From positions 661,675-725,674 of the forward strand of contig VZTI01005570.1 in the NCBI GenBank assembly GCA_013397865.1: a stretch of 64,000 nt of DNA, given 5' to 3'. Under the pieces are notes generated by a model. That model ran no database searches and was not told the DNA's origin. It was given only the letters and a program-made list of their open reading frames with translations. Each line of letters opens with the position of its first letter. Within the stretch, counting starts at the first letter, position 1. Positions 39,493-52,200 of this stretch are shown one piece after another. The stretch is from Struthidea cinerea. Taxonomy: Eukaryota > Chordata > Aves > Passeriformes > Corcoracidae. Both the position numbers and the translations under genes were made by a program.

Positions 39493-41984
39493 CCTGCCTT
39501 TGCCAACTTTTAGGCTAGGCATAATCACTTTTGCTCGATAATAAAAGCAGAGAGACAATGATCATGGAATATTTTGAAAATTGAGAACCTACATTTACAA
39601 GCCCTCAAACTGAGCACAAAGAACTTACCACAAAGCTGTAGGGTAAGACATCCTTCACCATCAAAGAAAAAAAGAAAACAACTCTACCCATCAAGTCTGA
39701 CATGCAGGTGAGGGATGACTTCCTACACCAGCTATCTTCCTGGGGCTGTTCTTACCTCAGGTAATCAGGATTTTGGCAGGCCAAGTATCCTGTGCCCAGG
39801 ACTGACCTGCCAGGTGGTCCAAATCTGAAATGGGACTGCCAAAGCGTGACCCCACTGGCAAATCCAACTGGCTTCCTTGTTGATGACAAACAATTGAAAT
39901 TCAAGCTGCAATGGATTTAAGGGCCACTTAAAACCCAGGCTGCCAACACATTGTGTTGTGAAGCAGCCACTAAGTGACAGGAATAAAGTGTCATTGTTCT
40001 GCAAGCCACTAAACATTAACTCATACTTAAGAGTTGGGCCAGAACAGATTTTGCAAAAACTAACCCCAAGCTTCGAAGTTAAAGAAGTAAAGAAGTTCCT
40101 ACTGCTTGAGCAGGCTGTGGGATATGGCAGGTGGCTCCTCCATGAGAGGGAGACAAAGGAGCACATTTCCTTATGTAAAAGGCACGGTCACTGTGCTAGA
40201 GAGACCCGAATGACAGACATGGCCACCAACTGTAGAGGCTTTGAGGAAAAGAGGAATGGAAAATGTAAGAGGCCATTGTATAAGTTATTTCCCTGATCCC
40301 GCCTCTCTCCATCCCTCTGTTCTTCCAATAAAACATGCATATTTCAATACTGGAAAGAATTACCTCTACATGTGTTTCTTTCATCAGCCTGGCACGCACT
40401 GTAGGATAATATGGAGAATGAATAGATTTTGCTCCTGCCAGATGTGATCTGGAGTCAGAAACACCCCAGCTACAAATAAGTTCTACCAGCTCCAGAGGAA
40501 TCCTTTATTTTATTTTTAAGTGACTTAAATAATCTGAAAATTACTTGCATCCACAAATTTTCAATCACTGAATGGTCGGAGGCTAATTGGAGAATTATCT
40601 TTCCAGCAGGGAAGTATTCACACTTATTTTGCGTGGCAGGTTCTGCTCACTGGTAAAGTAATGTTTGCTTATTTGTTCTAACAAAGTATGTTAATAAATG
40701 CATGGGTTTTGAACGAGCAGATAAAAACACTTGGAAACGGAATCCATCCAGTGGTGCACTTACATCCTCATGGCACCAAATCCTTATAGCTGAAGGGTTG
40801 GGACACATTCAGTTTGCTGTGCCTACAAATACCCCCATCCTTCCCACAACCTTCAGACACACAGAGACATGGATATTTTGTAAATACGCTCGTAGCTTTG
40901 TCCCAGACAGACATTTTTATTCTTTGCAAGGATTCTCTTATTACTCATTCATATTGGCAAAATTTTTTGCTTATTTGATTAAAACTCCATTAGGATAATA
41001 TGCTGTGGTTTTAAGTCACCTGATTTGTGAGGAGAAACAAAAATTGCAGCCAAAAAAGCATTAACTCCATCTAAGTTTCAGCAGAACCCAGAAAGGGTGG
41101 CAAGATCTTGCTCAGGTCACTTTTGCAGATCTCCAGTTCCTAACGCAGTGGCTGCAGGTGAATTGCCATAGCAGGGAATTTGCTACAGCCACAAAGTTTC
41201 TTAGCCATGATTTGGGTGGGAATTTGCCCCAACAGAGAGCCTGAAACCATTATGCCAAGCTTTACTTGAAACCTTAGCTAGGCTACGTTCACACTCACAC
41301 TTGTCAGCAGCACAGACAGGCCTCAGGATGTCATCAGCCACTGCATTTTAGCACAAAACAGGTTCCCCCACCAAACAAAACAAACAAATCCCCACAGCCC
41401 CTCAGCATAACTTATTATTCTCTAACAGAGCCAGACTTCAAAGACACAAACTCAGAAAAGCATTCAATTTTATCTTTTGAGAGAGTTTACTTCAGAGAGC
41501 TTGGCTTCACTCTCTGCCCAAGAAAAAGAGCTTTATGTGATCCAAGATGGCATATTCTAATAGGAAAAAATGACAGAATGATGAACATTAAAATAAATGA
41601 GGAGTGGGACTGAAGTGGCGTAACTGTACCTTCTCTCATAAACACAGATCAAAAGTTATGAGGAAGTTGATCACACTGGGGAATTGCAAGATTTTAAATA
41701 AGGTAACACCAGTTGCATCTAACAAATAGAAAAGAAATCTGTAAGACACATGGACAACATTATAATAGAGTACAAGAAAAATATTTGATATGGACAAAAA
41801 TTGTCTCAGAACATAATGATGAGAAACAGTTGTGTCTGACTGTGCTTGTCTGAAATCACAGCTATTAGTAGCACTGTTAATTGCATGAGAACAGCACTGT
41901 CAGCTGTGATGTCACTGCCTTCTTATAAACACATTCAGCCCAAGGAAAAGTCTTGAACTCACTCTAGTCAGAAAGAGAGGCACA

Positions 41985-42013
41985 TTTAGAGCTGAATGGA
42001 GTTCAGCTCTAAA
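41985..42013. repeat. Perfect hairpin, 12-bp stem, 5-nt loop
   Basis: TTTAGAGCTGAA at 41,985-41,996, loop TGGAG, then TTCAGCTCTAAA at 42,002-42,013. Its right arm overlaps by three bases the left arm of a second perfect hairpin. Two exact inverted repeats back to back is unusual for otherwise unique DNA. Confidence 0.93.
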
Positions 42014-42062
42014 TCTGCCAGCTTTCCCATTGCTTTGGACATGTGGGAAAGCTGGCAGATTT
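42011..42062. repeat. Perfect hairpin, 19-bp stem, 14-nt loop
   Basis: AAATCTGCCAGCTTTCCCA at 42,011-42,029 is followed after a 14-nt loop by its exact reverse complement at 42,044-42,062. There are no mismatches. The stem stops abruptly on both sides, which is unlike a microRNA precursor with its imperfect longer stem. It is also unlike a transposon terminal repeat, which would enclose a longer element. A recent template-switch event would leave this kind of signature. Confidence 0.94.
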
Positions 42063-43800
42063 GCTGCACCTCTGTACTGGACCATAAGAAAATATTTAGA
42101 ACACGTCAAACATGAGACAGGCCCACAGTGCAATTATGCACAAATATTTCCAAAAGCTTTGTACAACACATCTTGCAAAACACACCCTGCCTACAAGAAG
42201 CAGACTGACAAAAAAGCAGTCAAATGTCACAAGTATTCTCAGGTTGTACTTCAATTACTGTTTTCAATGACACAACTATTTAAAAAGATGTACAGTGATA
42301 TCAATATTAGTCATCACAAACTTTATATCAGCACTTTTAGAGCTTGATTCATGCACCACATGCATCAGTCCTCAGGTACTGTTATGTCTACTTGATCTCT
42401 TTATGTCACTACTTGAATGAAAGGTTATACCTGATTATGTAGAAAGAAATATTGATCAAAAGGAGTGAAACTTCAGGTAAATTTCACTTAATGGACTAGA
42501 GACAAGATGATGAACGAATTCACTTTGTGACAGTCTGTAATCCAGTGACCGACTACACTGCTTGTTGCCTCCTGCAACCACACTACTGGCAGAAAAGCAG
42601 AGTACTTTTTGCCAATGGCAAAAGGCAGGTGTCACTGCTTTCACATTTACTTCTTCAGAAGTCGTTTAAGTAGTAATATCTAGCCTATACCAACACGATA
42701 AACGACCTTGTTTTTCATGGATGCTATGTACCAATAGCTAAGTTATTAACCTATAGAGGGGCAAACCAGAATTTGATGGATTTTTAAGTATCGCCTGTTA
42801 GACTACATAGAAACTCTGTAATGATCTTAAAACAAAGTAAAAGAAAATATTGAAGGGCTTCCACTAGACCCAGCAATACACAGCACATAGCGCAGTCTCC
42901 ATTACAGAACAGTTTAACTTTTTTTTAAACAGTTATTTTAATTATATTCACCCCATTTCTATTGAGCTTAGAGAGAAATAGATGTGCCATGGCTCCTACT
43001 GTAAAATGAAAAAAAATCATTTATCTGTTTGCAGTGTATATGAAAACAAGTCAAAGTTAATGATGCCTAAAGGCTATTGCCTATTTTCTGCATTACTACA
43101 AAAGGCCTTAGAAATCAGCAGGGTCCGTAAATCACTTGGCTGTCCTGCAAATCTTGTCATTACACCTATAATTTCTTACCCCTCTTTGGGCCTTTAAGAA
43201 TCTGCTCATCACTGCTAATGCTTTGCATACGTTACAGACATAAGATTGTGTCAGACAAAAAAACCACAGGCAATAAAAAGTTAATTACCCTCAGCCTGTA
43301 TCTCCTCATTGTCTAAAGTTAGTAATGCTATTTAGTCGTTCCTTGCTTTTATGAAGAATAAGTTTTGCTTCTCCACCGCTTTCCAGGTTCTCATTTAAAA
43401 ATCAATGAGACTTCAAAAGAAATGAATACATTTTCTTGAAGGGGTGCACAGTTCTTCCAGAGCATGGATCAAAGCCGGAGTAAATTTCTATAAGCACTTC
43501 TCATTATTTTTGGAGCATTCACCAACTCTTCCAAGCCTGCTGGGGATTTCAAATTGGCCAGCAGGAGATGTCAGTAGATCCAATTTCTATGGTCTCACAG
43601 ACAAATTTACCTTCTTTTTTTCAGGTAAATGATTATTCAACAGCAGTCTGTCATTGGCCCATGGTCCCCACTTTTTAATTGTAAATGCATACATTGCAAA
43701 TCAAAGACACTCAAGTTTTGAGCTAATCAGACTGTGCTACAAATAAGCATTTGAAGAGTATAAATTAGGGCCAGTACTGCCCTAATGCATATTCCCACAG

Positions 43801-43867
43801 ACTACTCCTTCACAGCTTCACTCCCATTGGGTGAGGCCACACAAGAGGAAGACATCAATGTGGAGAG
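43801..43867 (+). other. Exon-like segment with splice-type borders (weak)
   Basis: The 67-bp segment is preceded by TATTCCCACAG, which resembles a splice acceptor, and followed by AG/GTAAGT, a full consensus splice donor. A second possible acceptor (CCTTCACAG) would start the segment at 43,816. Two of three frames are open; one reads YSFTASLPLGEATQEEDINV. I do not recognise this peptide. Splice-like pairs arise often by chance, so this is only a pointer for comparison with transcript data. Confidence 0.12.
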
Positions 43868-43897
43868 GTAAGTCTAAGAGTCAAAGGGATCAAACTC

Positions 43898-43920
43898 CAG
43901 GTAAGATGTCTTTGCAGTAC
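43898..43920. repeat. Dispersed 23-bp near match, copy 1
   Basis: CAGGTAAGATGT followed by CTTTGCAGTAC matches 63,567-63,589 at 21 of 23 positions in the same orientation, with two transitions. About 20 bp upstream also look related. It may be a remnant of a shared repeat. Confidence 0.45.
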
Positions 43921-45982
43921 TAATTGCACACACTTTAATAGCTCATTCTAGAACAGTAAAAAACATGACAGTATATCTCAGGCCACTGGACTGATAGGAG
44001 CTGTAGACAGGTCTTTCCCTTTTTCATTTATAAATAAGGCTAGACACAATACCCTTAGTAAACATACTTGCATATGCATCCCTTCTCCATAATCCAAAAC
44101 AGTCAGAGAAAGGATGCAGACCAGGCATTCAGGTAAAATTCCTCTACACAAAGAGAGGCCGCATTCAGTGGCTCCAATAATTTCTTCAAATAAGGCAGCT
44201 GATTTTAACTTCAGAAAGCAACACCAAGTGGCTAACAGGAAGATCAAAGCATTTTACCGTCTGCCCTGAGAAGATTACAATGTTAGACTAAAAGCAATAC
44301 AGACAGAGACTGATAAAAGATGAATCAGTTTTCTTTTGGAACTGAGTGGTTTGGACATTAAAGTATTTGGGCAATTCTACATTAGAAGTCCATATCAGAA
44401 CCAGCAGTCTCAGTTCTCACATTTATGGTCCTTCCTTTCCCTAGTTCAGAAAAACACTTCTAAATGAATGGATGTAGCATTATTGCATAGCCAAAAATAA
44501 ATTTGTAGCAGAACTAGTTAATTGCTTTTTGCACTGTTAGACCACTCTCTCAGGACATACAGGGTGGAACCAAATTCTCTCTCATTTTCCTACACAAAAT
44601 CGGAAGCAGATTATCATCTGTTGGTCCAGATTTGCACCCCTTTGCCTAATGAATTTGCTAGAAGAGAATCAGGTTTGCCACATCTGTGAACAGAAATCCT
44701 TATCCTGACCTTAGAAAACTGGCCAGTTCATTGGCCAATAAACACTACCCTTGCTGGTACTTGCACAGATTTATAATACAAGCACTGAAGACACAAGAAA
44801 AAAGGGGTCAAAGCTTTAAATAACAGGCTCTCCAGAAAAAATGGTCAGCTAAGCAGAGAAGGTGAGAGGTTCCTGCAGCTTCACACCAAAAGCACTGAAA
44901 TAAAGGTGAAAGATACCTGAATAACATGAAATTGCCTGAACCTTCCAATATGAAAAGCTTGTTCTTGCATCTCTGGCAGGTTGAAAATGCACGCATCCTT
45001 ATATAAGCTCATTTATATGTCTTAATAGAATTCTTAAGTGCCTTTTTTGCAAAGCTCAACTGCAAATATTTCTGTGCTTCATTGTGATGTGATAGAATGA
45101 AACCTTACAGAGAAGCTAACAATATTCTCGCTCCATAAAACATGGTTTGGAAACTGTGCTGAAGGAGATCCTGCAAACACGTGCAGCCTGCCTATTCTAA
45201 CCAACTGAAGACAGTACAATTCACACATAACTGCCTAGCTCATTACATCAAATCTCGTAAATACGCTATTACACTGCTTTACAGAAGATGCTCTTTGAAC
45301 CTGCCACCGCTGCACATTCTACACCCACTCAGCCATTATACTGGGAAGAGGCGAGCGCCATCATCCACAGCAGAGAACACGGTAGCAGAAGCAGCGCAGC
45401 AAAAGAAAAGCCAGTAACTACAGAGAATTCATAGTGGCTAGTTTCTCTGCATGGCAGCCTAAAAATTTAAGTATGCCTGATTTTGGTTTTGCTTCTCAGT
45501 AGTTCATTCCTTTATCAGAACCCCTGCCCCGTGAAAGGGTGTGTAAAAATGGGGAACAGAAATAGCATGGAAGCAGCTACAGCAGAAGCCTGCTACATAA
45601 GGCATACGTTTTAGGTGGAAAAATAATACTTTATTGGGATTTTGCCTAACAATACCAGCACTTCTATTCCACTCAGTAAATAACACAGTCAGCTTCCTTG
45701 GCTCCTGAAGGCTCCTATGGAAAGCAGACTACAAATCAGACATTGCTCAGAGATACTTAATCCTTTTGTGTTTGATTTCAGTCCACTTCACTATAGCATG
45801 AGGCCATCAGAATTTATACCAGACTGTTCTGCCACACTTCATTCACAACCTCGCTTCATTAACTTGTCTTCTCCCTCTCTCTCTCCCCCAGTTAGCTAAA
45901 AAGCTATTAAATATTCGTAGCTAAAAATTATTAAGGTGTTCCCTTTCTGTTGTATTGAATGATACAATCTATTGGAAAAAGA

Positions 45983-46001
45983 CAACTGTTAAGAACAGTT
46001 G
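45983..46001. repeat. Short hairpin, 8-bp stem, 3-nt loop
   Basis: CAACTGTT, AAG, AACAGTTG. One more base pair follows beyond a single mismatch. It is compatible with chance, though the halves each contain a CAACTG/CAGTTG E-box-like core. Confidence 0.85.
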
Positions 46002-48944
46002 ACTGCAAAGCTGTGCTTTTGTTAACTAGCAATGGCAGCTTGGGTGGGTTTAATTTGTTACCAATCAAATCGGAGTAGGATAATGTGAAGTAAAACTAAA
46101 TCTTAAAAACACCTTCTCCCCACCCCTCCCTTCTTCCCAGGCTTGACTTTATTCCTGATCCTCTACCTCCTCCCCTAAGCGATGCAGGGGAATGCCACCT
46201 CTAAAGCCCACCCACTACCAAAACCTTGGCATGCAAACCCATTACATAGCTGAAGAAGCCAATATTTCAGGTTTCATTTGCTTTTAGTAACAAATTGTTC
46301 ATACCGCTTACACGTAAAACACTGCTATAATTTTTATATAAGTGTTTTAAATATAGAACTGGTCTTTAAAAATGAGTATTTGTGGAAAAAATATTAAAGG
46401 TAATAAATAGCTGTGATATTCGAAATGAGGACAGAGCTAGGAAACTAAATCAAGGACCCAGGCATCCATATTTTTTAAAAGCACAATTTTTCAGTTAAGT
46501 AAGATGCAGCCCTGCAAAGAAAAGCCGTACATTAAACCACTAAACCCTTTAGAAGGAAAAGAATCAAACAAACCCCACCATCTATGTTAACTATTCAATC
46601 ACTACTGCTCACAGGATAAAGAATCTAGAAGCAGAAGTGTTACCTCCTCACTTACTACGGGAAAAGAGATTGGTCTTTGGTTTATTAAATCAATGACAGT
46701 GAGTACTACAAGAAGATCTAGCATATTTACTAAGACAACTTCTGAATATATTGAATAAAAATTCTTATTTGTCTTAGTTGGCCTCAAAAAGACTGGTATA
46801 CTTCCATGAGCCAGTATCTTGCCTGTTCTCTTGGGACAGATTTATTAATGGGAAAAAATTGTCACTAAGGGAAATAACTGAACAGCATGGCTGGTGTTGT
46901 TGGAAAGATTGCACAAGAACTTGCTTTTCAGAAGTAGAAAGGCAAGACTCTCAGTACTAAAATCAACCAAGATCCCAAAGCACACATTTGGTGCCACTGC
47001 TTGATTATTTGCTTGATTCAAGTTGCATTTTCTTGCATTTTGATTTTGATGTTTTTGTGCCTGAACTGTGACCATATTTTTAGCATCAGTATTTGTGGCA
47101 CAGAAACCCTGTTTATGGCAGACATTTAAGTTTACTATCACTGTGGCTGATGTTTATTGCCTATTACATGTAATCACTTAACATCACTCAACTGGTGGTA
47201 AGCAAGACTTGGAAAATTCTTCTACCTTTCTCATGTTTCCATAGGTTTTTCTAAGTACGCACCTTGGTAACTACTGGAACAGCCAGTCCACATGTACATT
47301 AGCAAAACAAAAGACTTTAAGAAAGATGTTTTGAACTGGGAATATTAACTTTCATAGGTTCTGATACTGTCATAATCTCAATTGTATCTACAAAATGTGG
47401 ATATGTAGAGACCACCCATTTATTTCATCCAACAACATATCTGTCTTCTTTCTTTAGGATCAGGAATAAAAAGCTCCTCCATCTTATATAGTCCCTTGTA
47501 ACAGGCCATTCACATCCTCATATATATTTTCATAAACTCTTTGGGTTACTTTTATGCCTATTATAAATAAAGGAAGGATTATTTTAATGAGGAAATCATA
47601 GGCACATCTATTAAGCACAGAAAGACACATGGCAAAACCAGCTGAACTCTAGATGAGGGTACAGAGAGTACGTATATAAGCTTCAGCAGCATGAGCCAAC
47701 TTCAAAACTATTTCGATGAAAAATTAATTTTAAACAAAAAACCTGATTTGTTCTATTTATTTGGCATTGACAGCTCCACAAAAGTGATGCTTCTTTTCAG
47801 TGACATTTGCCAGCGCAGATTTTTTTCTTTTAATTAATGCAAGACAAAGTTGGATAACCTTTTTAACCTGTGTCTAAAGTGTCACATGAGCAGTTCACTC
47901 TTTCTCTGCTTCTCAGAGAAAACCCTCTCAAAGACACACTGATCTGAACCACCACTTAAGCACAGGCTGAGTGCTAGAGAGCAGAATTTGTTTCATACAG
48001 GCAGCACCTCAGATTTCAATCTGTATCAGTACTGACATGCAATCTACACGCAGCAACTTGGTCAGAAAACATCTCTGGACTCAAGGTAAATTGTACCCGT
48101 TTTCAGAAAAAGCACATGTGAGCTGCTCCTCGTGGTGTCCAAAGACCTGCACAGCTCCTCCAGGGTGTGCTCGGTAGCACAAAGGCTGCTTTAGATCATG
48201 ATTAAATCTCCCCATCACAAACAAGAAGTAACAGTAGCAGGTACTTGCTAGCACTGAATCACCTCTCCTTACTGCAGTGTTTCTCTTTAATAGGTTTAAT
48301 TAGCACTTACAAGACAGGCCTGTGAGATCTGGGGAAGCATGGGGCACACACGATGGGTTCTTAAGGCATCCATTTCTATCTGTTTAATAATTATGGTGAT
48401 ATGCTGAACACTACCCAGGCTTTTAGACATTCATTAGGATGTTATCTTTGCTCTTTAGGAGGGATTTTATATTTTCATATTACTTAAATATATGCTGTGG
48501 AGTTAACTAATTTTAAATACTCATAAACACAGGGAAGATTAAGTTTTATCTGTGTTTTAGTTTCATAAGCTTACACTGTTTGAAAAACTCCACGCTCCAG
48601 ATAAAACTTGTGCTTTTTACTGATGCTCTCTGTCCTTGCTTGATCCCCAAAAATCTCCCCAAACACAGCTAGTGTTCAAACTACCAGTTCAAATAAGGGA
48701 GAGTGTGGGGGGAAGGACAAATCATTATACATCTGAATTTCTTATGTACACTCTGAATCCTAGGAAAAGGAGACATAAACACCAATTGGTTTCTGTCACT
48801 GCGGATAATAAAAGCAGATCTTAAAAAGACTTCTGCTGGTAGGAGAGGCTCCATAATTTATTCCCAACAGTAATTTAATTTAGCCAGCCTCAAACGAAAC
48901 AAGCACAGAAGGAATTGCAATTCTGAACTGTTTTTCTCCAAGTG

Positions 48945-49066
48945 TTTCCCAGGATTACTCTGCTTTAACTATCCTCGCTGAAGGTTGCACCTTACATCAA
49001 AACCAGCTCTTAGTTTGCCAGTTTGATCCTCTAAAGCCTTTCCAATTACTCATTTCCCCTGACTTC
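48945..49066 (+). repeat. Old direct duplication, copy A
   Basis: This segment begins with TTTCCCAGGATTACTC, identical to the start of copy B. It stays collinear for about 120 bp with only small indels. A TTAGTTT...TTGATCC block and a following ACT..TTTCCCC..CTTC block are shared. Overall identity by eye is roughly two thirds. It has no coding capacity and is not CR1 or either LTR described here. Confidence 0.72.
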
Positions 49067-49790
49067 TCAACTATCACAGAGGAATAAAGAGGGCTGAATA
49101 GAGCAGGAAAGAAAAAGGAGAAGACATAAAAATTCAGTTTGTCAAACTTACTTCCACAAAACATGAACATTAGTACAGCACTGTATCAAACATATTGCAG
49201 TGGTTTCTCATTAGAAGCTTTAACATAAAAGGTTTTCAAAAATACCTTAAAAAGAATATTTATAAAAGTACTGATCAATTTTTCTGCTTCATCCCTCAAG
49301 TCACACATGTTTTTATGGGAGGCTATTCAAAGTAGGGAAAATCTTGAACCACACAGAGTGAAACTTGTACTACAAAAATTTTTGCAGATTTTAATTCTCA
49401 GTTAAGCAAAATAAATTTTAAATTCACATTCTGATGATGAAGAAAAATGAGTATGACCAAATGACATGCTGAGCCTCATATTTTTCTCTACAAGCATAGG
49501 TAATTTGTTCTGCTCAGGATTAAATGAATACCTGGAAAATTTTCACATTTGAACAAGCTACCTTGAGAAGAAAAATAGAAGGGCATGAACCTCTTATAGG
49601 AAAATGTAAAAACATTCTCTTTTCTCTCTAAAACCAAAAAACATTGAAACCTTACTTTGTTTGAACAAAGGATAGCTTTTCTCTAGTTCCACTGAAGATA
49701 CAATTTTATCCCTGTTACACAGCATTTTATGTAGAAATAGACATTCTTTATATTCAGAAAAAGCTGCAGCTCAAAAATAAAACATATCTA
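49067..49790. other. Non-coding spacer between the direct copies
   Basis: AT-rich sequence of about 720 bp separates the two old direct copies. It has no recognisable gene, terminal repeat or retroviral feature, so the copies do not look like the two LTRs of a provirus. Confidence 0.5.
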
Positions 49791-49906
49791 TTTCCCAGGA
49801 TTACTCCATTCCAAGGACTTTAGCTGAGGGGTTTACGTTAGCTTAAAAGCTAGCCCTTAGTTTACAAGCTTGATCCATACATGTCTATTTACTTTTCCCC
49901 AGCTTC
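49791..49906 (+). repeat. Old direct duplication, copy B
   Basis: This is collinear with 48,945-49,066, about 846 bp downstream in the same orientation. The first 16 bp are identical and the block ending TTGATCC (49,870-49,876) aligns with 49,023-49,029. The segment could be a tandem-duplication remnant or a second copy of an ancient interspersed repeat. Confidence 0.72.
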
Positions 49907-52072
49907 CAGGTGTCCGTGGACAAAACTGTATCCCTGATCCCCACACAAGAGTTTTCTCTTATTGTGAATTATGTAAAGCTACAATTCAAATGCGTTACAC
50001 AGCTGTGCTGAAGCAGGAAGGGAACAGCTTTATCCACAGCCACAGAGGGTGGTACAAATGCTGATCACGTGTGGCAGCAGTGGTCACACACCTTTACATT
50101 CACTGATCATAAAGCTGAAGCACACTGTCTGGGCAGAAGCCAGAGGAGGAGTCCCAGAGATGGAAGACTTGTTCGTGAAAGATAAAGCAGCTGCACAGCT
50201 TTCAGTAACACCACATAGAGATTCAGGCTCTGTACAGAAAATTTCTTCACTATTTTAGATACTCTGAAGAGGGGTACTATGGTAATATTTTAATATTTAT
50301 GAAGAATTCAACACAATAAAGAGATTAAAATATTTTCCTAGCAGTTTACTAAGTTTTATAAATACCAACACCCACAAGTTTCTATATTTTACAAACATCA
50401 ATATTTACCCAGCATCATGAGAATAATTCAGTCTTAGTGATCTCATGAGCTGCATTTAGCTAATATTACACAAGTTGCAACAAGCCCTCTCCACCACCAT
50501 CTAGCAGGACACCCTAGATCCCAAATTCTCCTTGCCAGCTATCAAAAGCAAGCCCGCAGTAGCTATGCAATATCCCCCCAGTCAAGTCTGACATTTTAGC
50601 AGCCTGTCTGCTGCTGGGCACATAAAGCCAGAGCACAGGGACCGCTAGGAAGGCAGAACACAACCATCAGTCCTTGTGACACTTGAAACCCTGGTAGCAA
50701 AGCCAGGGGTAGTAGCTTCCTCTACTCAGGCACCAGATGCACATACCCACACTGAGTTTTCTCCTTACCGCTACTGCCAGGGAATACGCTTTGCTTCTGG
50801 AACAATCTACAGCTCTTAAACAGCAGTGAATTACATGGCTTGCACCAAATACTTGCTTTTTCCTGCTATTATCTCTCCTGCACTGCAACCCCTGCCAGCT
50901 CAGGATCACATTCACACACACCACATTACATACGAAGAAGCAACATCTACTGCCATTACCACAACAATTTATTCAGACCTCATTTTAGCACAAAAGATCC
51001 ACAAGGAAAGAAGGCTGAAGGACAAATAAAGCATCATAAAACAGTCTGTGGGTCACTGCATGAGCACAGCTGTAACAAGAGAATAAATCACAATACCCCA
51101 ACACAAAACAGCACTTACTTACAACGGGATCCACACACTGCTCTTCTTTCATGCTTAAACTGCAATGGAGCCAGGGCTGCTATAGCAGCTCCAACACCAT
51201 CAAGAATCTCGCAGGTGTTTTTAAATCGCCACATTCACCTTCTCTGAGGTGAAAGTCAGATCACATTGCCTATCCTGAACTTTTCCCTAGGGTCAGGAAT
51301 CCGGATCACCAGCATCCATAGTCACCCAACTTTTAACTTTTCCTGCAGACAAGCCGAAAGTCCTCACGCACTTTTCCTTCAGACCTGAGTCAGCAACTGC
51401 CCCGCACCTGCCTTGCCCCCAGGTGTTCTTAGTCTCCCAGCACCGCCCCCAAGGCCACGGAAAAAAGAGTTAATTAAGGTCATTAACAGCTTCAGCTGAG
51501 CTGAGCTGGCCACAGCTGTGTCAGATCCTCTCTACCAACGTTCACATATTTGAACACCCGCAGAGCGCACCTGGGTGGCAGAGTTAGCACCTACTGAGGT
51601 TACAGGAGAAATCATTTTGAGCACAAAGACGGGGATTTTAACTTGGAATAGGTGACTTACCCTTCAAGGTTGCACCCTACAGTTAGAGAGCAAACGGGAA
51701 GGAAATATATCTGCATAATAATATTTTATTAATGATACTAGCTGAGACACATCAAAGCCTTCCTTCCTAGAGGCTTAGTGTGTTCTTACACACCCAAGCA
51801 GGCAGGAAAAGTTGTCCAGTGAGGAGAAGGTACTCTATGCTCAGCCTTCTTGCACCAAAAAAATAAAATGGATGTTATTATTAAAACTTTCATCTCACTA
51901 GACATCCTGGAGAAGAAACTATAGAGCAAAGCTTTGATAAGTCTCACTGATTGTTCACATTTTCAGCACATTTTGAGTGCAGAAACAACTCCCTGACGAC
52001 CTGTTCAGAGGAAAAGCGTAGGAAACAAGCAGCAGCAAAAGCCCATGTGCTTCCTGTAGGGATTAATTACCT

Positions 52073-52200
52073 GTGAGGAACGCTGGGAGTCTGCTCCGGG
52101 GGGACTTCGGGGCAGGTTATTCTTAACCTACAACATCGCCCTGCGGCTGGGAGAGCAGAGCAGCTCCTACCACGTACCGCGTATTGCGCTCCTTGTGAGA
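52073..52200 (-). other. CpG-richer block with minus-strand donor-like end (weak)
   Basis: Between about 52,073 and 52,200 CpGs are much denser than in the surrounding DNA. A minus-strand frame (52,067-52,303) crosses the block, and a splice-donor-like CACAG/GTAATT lies at its end near 52,073. This would suit a small non-coding or first exon, but there is no partner exon that I can identify, and the N-terminal part of the frame is low-complexity Leu/Phe sequence. Confidence 0.1.

Larger units (their letters stand above)
33216..41984. other. Non-coding stretch, about 8.8 kb
   Basis: No gene is recognised. It contains an A20 tract at 38,632-38,651 and short inverted repeats at 35,549-35,568 and 39,438-39,492. 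A small CpG-containing patch lies at about 34,840-34,900. A GC-richer block at about 39,740-40,310 carries a minus-strand frame of 133 codons (39,765-40,166) without recognisable similarity. TG/CA-rich sequence with weak inverted symmetry lies near 37,129-37,160. Confidence 0.5.
42063..48944. other. Non-coding stretch, about 6.9 kb
   Basis: No gene is recognised. It includes a short hairpin at 45,983-46,001 and a possible small exon-like segment at 43,801-43,867, described separately. A partial direct repeat of TAGCTAAAAA lies at about 45,893-45,933. Frames are at most about 105 codons and do not resemble known proteins. Confidence 0.5.

Noticed and set aside
39765..40166. Open frame of 133 codons on the minus strand followed by a donor-like site
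   Set aside because: The frame stops before the donor-like site, so the two do not form a coding exon. No protein similarity is seen.
42011..42062. MicroRNA precursor
   Set aside because: The stem is perfect but only 19 bp with no extended lower stem, unlike a normal precursor hairpin.
43889..43940. Peptide reading VRCLCST, superficially like the start of a chemokine
   Set aside because: The remaining conserved cysteines, spacing and downstream sequence of chemokines are absent. The resemblance is a few residues only.
48945..49906. Paired LTRs of a small provirus
   Set aside because: The copies lack TG...CA ends and target duplications, and the spacer has no retroviral features.
50840..51247. 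Open frame of 135 codons on the plus strand
   Set aside because: His- and Asn-rich chance translation with no recognisable motif.
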